Program-made: the position numbers and the translations under genes
Part shown: one piece after another, positions 62,719 to 64,000 of the stretch
Layout: the number at the start of each line of letters is the position of its first letter
How positions within the stretch are numbered: position 1 is the stretch's first letter
The notes under the pieces: generated by a model
The model's input: the letters and a program-made list of their open reading frames with translations, nothing else
What the model was told of the DNA's origin: nothing
Database searches by the model: none
Origin: Marimonas lutisalis
Lineage (GTDB): Bacteria; Pseudomonadota; Alphaproteobacteria; Rhodobacterales; Rhodobacteraceae
NCBI RefSeq assembly: GCF_005434965.1
Contig: NZ_SKCI01000004.1
Location: 310,001-374,000 of the forward strand
Reading direction: 5' to 3'
DNA: 64,000 nt

Positions 62719-64000
62719 TCAGCGCAGGACTTTGCCCTCGGGCCACTGCAGGCTGTAATTCAGCCGGATCACCTGCGTCTCACCCGCGCCGATCTGCAGG
62801 TCCCAGCCAAGAACACCGGTCTTGTCGTCCACGTCCACCTCGGTGGGGCGCGGTGCGGCATTCCAGGTAATCTCCAGGTCCTCCTGCTCTGAATAGGGCA
62901 CCTGGTCCAGCACGCGCAGGGGCCAGGCCTCGCCGGTCAGGTTCTCGGCTTCGATCGTGATCCGCTCGCTCAGCTCGGTCGACCGGCTCAACACGCCCCG
63001 GTCGCCTTCGTTGCGCTCGACCAGCCGTTTCAGGCGCAAACCCTCGATCGGGCCGAAACTCAACCGCGCCTCGCCCCCGGCCGGGATCATCTCGCCGCGC
63101 GCCTCGCCCACGTATTCGCCATCGCGGTACAGCTGGGTCGCCGCACTGGGCAGGATCATCTCGCCCGTCGTATTGGTGAACTCCGCCACCAGGAACGCGG
63201 TCTCGTCGCGCTTGGGCACACCCCAGGCCAGCACTTCGGCGTCAAGGCTCAGATCGCCCAGCGCCAGCCGCACCTCGTCTGCGCCCGTCGCCAGATCGAC
63301 CGCGCCGGGATAGCCATAGGTCACGCTCAGTCCGCTGATATCGGCGACGGCCTGTTCTTCCGCCACCATCGGCTCGACCATCGGCGGGCTCAGCGCCGCA
63401 CCGGCGGCGTCCGCCTGCGACCTGAACACCGGGCGCGGCTCCTCGGGGTCGGTAATACGCCGCAGATCGGGCCACAGCTCACCCGGCGCCACTTCGCCGC
63501 TCGGCTCGTTGGTCGACAGGGTCAGCGCCACCCCCTGCCAGTTCTCGCCGGTGTCCTGGCTGACCAGTGCCGCGCGTTTCAGCATGATCTGCCCGGCATC
63601 GCGGTCCAGATAGGCATCGTAGACAGGGCGCCAATGCGCCGCGTCGTGGTAATAGGTGATCTCCAGCGTGCCCTTGGTGTCGCCCTCGGCACTGATCCCC
63701 ACGGTGACCAGGTTGCGCGCCTCGTCCTCGGGCACCAGCGCCGCCAGCGCCTGGCGGGCTTCGTCCAGATCCTCGCGCAGCTCCTTCACCTCGCGGTCCA
63801 CCACCCGCGCGCGGCCCTCGGCCTCAAGCATCGCCTGGCGCGCGGCCAGCGTCTCCTCGCCCACCATGCGCGAAACCTCGCGCAGGCTCTCGGGCGTCGC
63901 GCCACTCAGCGCATCACCCTGGCCCAACTGGCGCAGGAAGGTGATACGCGTATCCGCCGCCTCGCGCGCCGCGCGGATCGCCTCGGCCTCGTCGGCCTTG
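62719..64000 (-). CDS. DUF4139 (mucoidy inhibitor MuiA-like) protein, partial
   Basis: The last 427 or so codons; the frame continues to the right edge without a start. A helical, Glu/Ala-rich coiled coil (ADTRITFLRQLGQ, then VDREVKELREDLDEARQAL) leads into the beta-rich DUF4139 domain: YYHDAAHWRPVYDAYLD, SQDTGENWQGVALTLSTNEP and, near the end, DLQIGAGETQVIRLNYSLQWPEGK. Some distant homologues dampen capsule overproduction, but function is unproven. The N-terminal half, with the DUF4140 domain, is outside. Confidence 0.9.
   Translation of the reverse strand, partial: KADEAEAIRAAREAADTRITFLRQLGQGDALSGATPESLREVSRMVGEETLAARQAMLEAEGRARVVDREVKELREDLDEARQALAALVPEDEARNLVTVGISAEGDTKGTLEITYYHDAAHWRPVYDAYLDRDAGQIMLKRAALVSQDTGENWQGVALTLSTNEPSGEVAPGELWPDLRRITDPEEPRPVFRSQADAAGAALSPPMVEPMVAEEQAVADISGLSVTYGYPGAVDLATGADEVRLALGDLSLDAEVLAWGVPKRDETAFLVAEFTNTTGEMILPSAATQLYRDGEYVGEARGEMIPAGGEARLSFGPIEGLRLKRLVERNEGDRGVLSRSTELSERITIEAENLTGEAWPLRVLDQVPYSEQEDLEITWNAAPRPTEVDVDDKTGVLGWDLQIGAGETQVIRLNYSLQWPEGKVLR

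Overview
The window is high-GC DNA (mostly around 64-65% by eye) packed with short-spaced, often ATGA/GTGA/TGATG-overlapping genes. Together these point to an alphaproteobacterium of the Rhodobacteraceae (Roseobacter group): a roughly 1150-residue SMC, the aerobic cobaltochelatase CobN beside a CobW-type G3E GTPase, a 62-residue zf-CHCC protein, an orphan MlaA/MlaC pair, a DUF2793 protein, and frequent TTG/GTG starts. This is inference from gene content; no 16S gene is present. It looks like chromosome rather than plasmid, since polA, smc, mutL, glnK-amtB and a tRNA are present.

Layout. 1-3.4 kb: a partial small gene, an intergenic region full of repeats, then mutL-rmuC. 3.5-8.1 kb: rhodanese, glnK-amtB, and a class A penicillin-binding protein. 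8.1-13 kb: mlaA-mlaC and a type I secretion ABC transporter/adaptor pair. 13-17 kb: RidA, GDPD, a FemAB-like protein, pterin dehydratase and a LysR regulator. 17-26 kb: smc, cobW, GNAT, cobN. 26-30 kb: first glycan/sulfotransferase group (sulfotransferase, GT14 fusion, zf-CHCC, sulfotransferase). 30-38.7 kb: polA, SGNH hydrolase, dienelactone hydrolase with a divergent CadC-like regulator, UspA, CDF exporter, TesB. 38.8-43.6 kb: orphan amino-acid binding protein, Deg protease, and a divergent two-component system. 43.6-52.3 kb: second glycan group (manC, DUF2793 protein, microprotein, two family-2 sulfotransferases, GT14, and a large GT2-GT4 protein), including an island of clearly lower GC at 46.3-48.3 kb. 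52.4-54 kb: tRNA-Pro(CGG) and an ArsR/NIPSNAP/ABM module. 54-60.2 kb: a minus-strand run of aminopeptidase, NlpC/P60, agmatinase-family, flavin oxidoreductase and P5C-reductase-like genes. 60.3-64 kb: a small unknown, beta-carbonic anhydrase, an SH3 protein, and a partial DUF4139 protein.

How parts work together. GlnK and AmtB form the nitrogen-sensing ammonium uptake pair. CobW and CobN belong to cobalt insertion in aerobic cobalamin synthesis. The cytosolic NlpC/P60 and M17 aminopeptidase probably recycle wall peptides. The two sulfotransferase/GT14 groups plus ManC suggest a sulfated surface glycan or glycoconjugate, which I regard as the best candidate for an under-described system here. 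At the DNA level, the most striking signal is a pair of hairpins with different stems but an identical 17-nt loop that can form a four-tract G-quadruplex.
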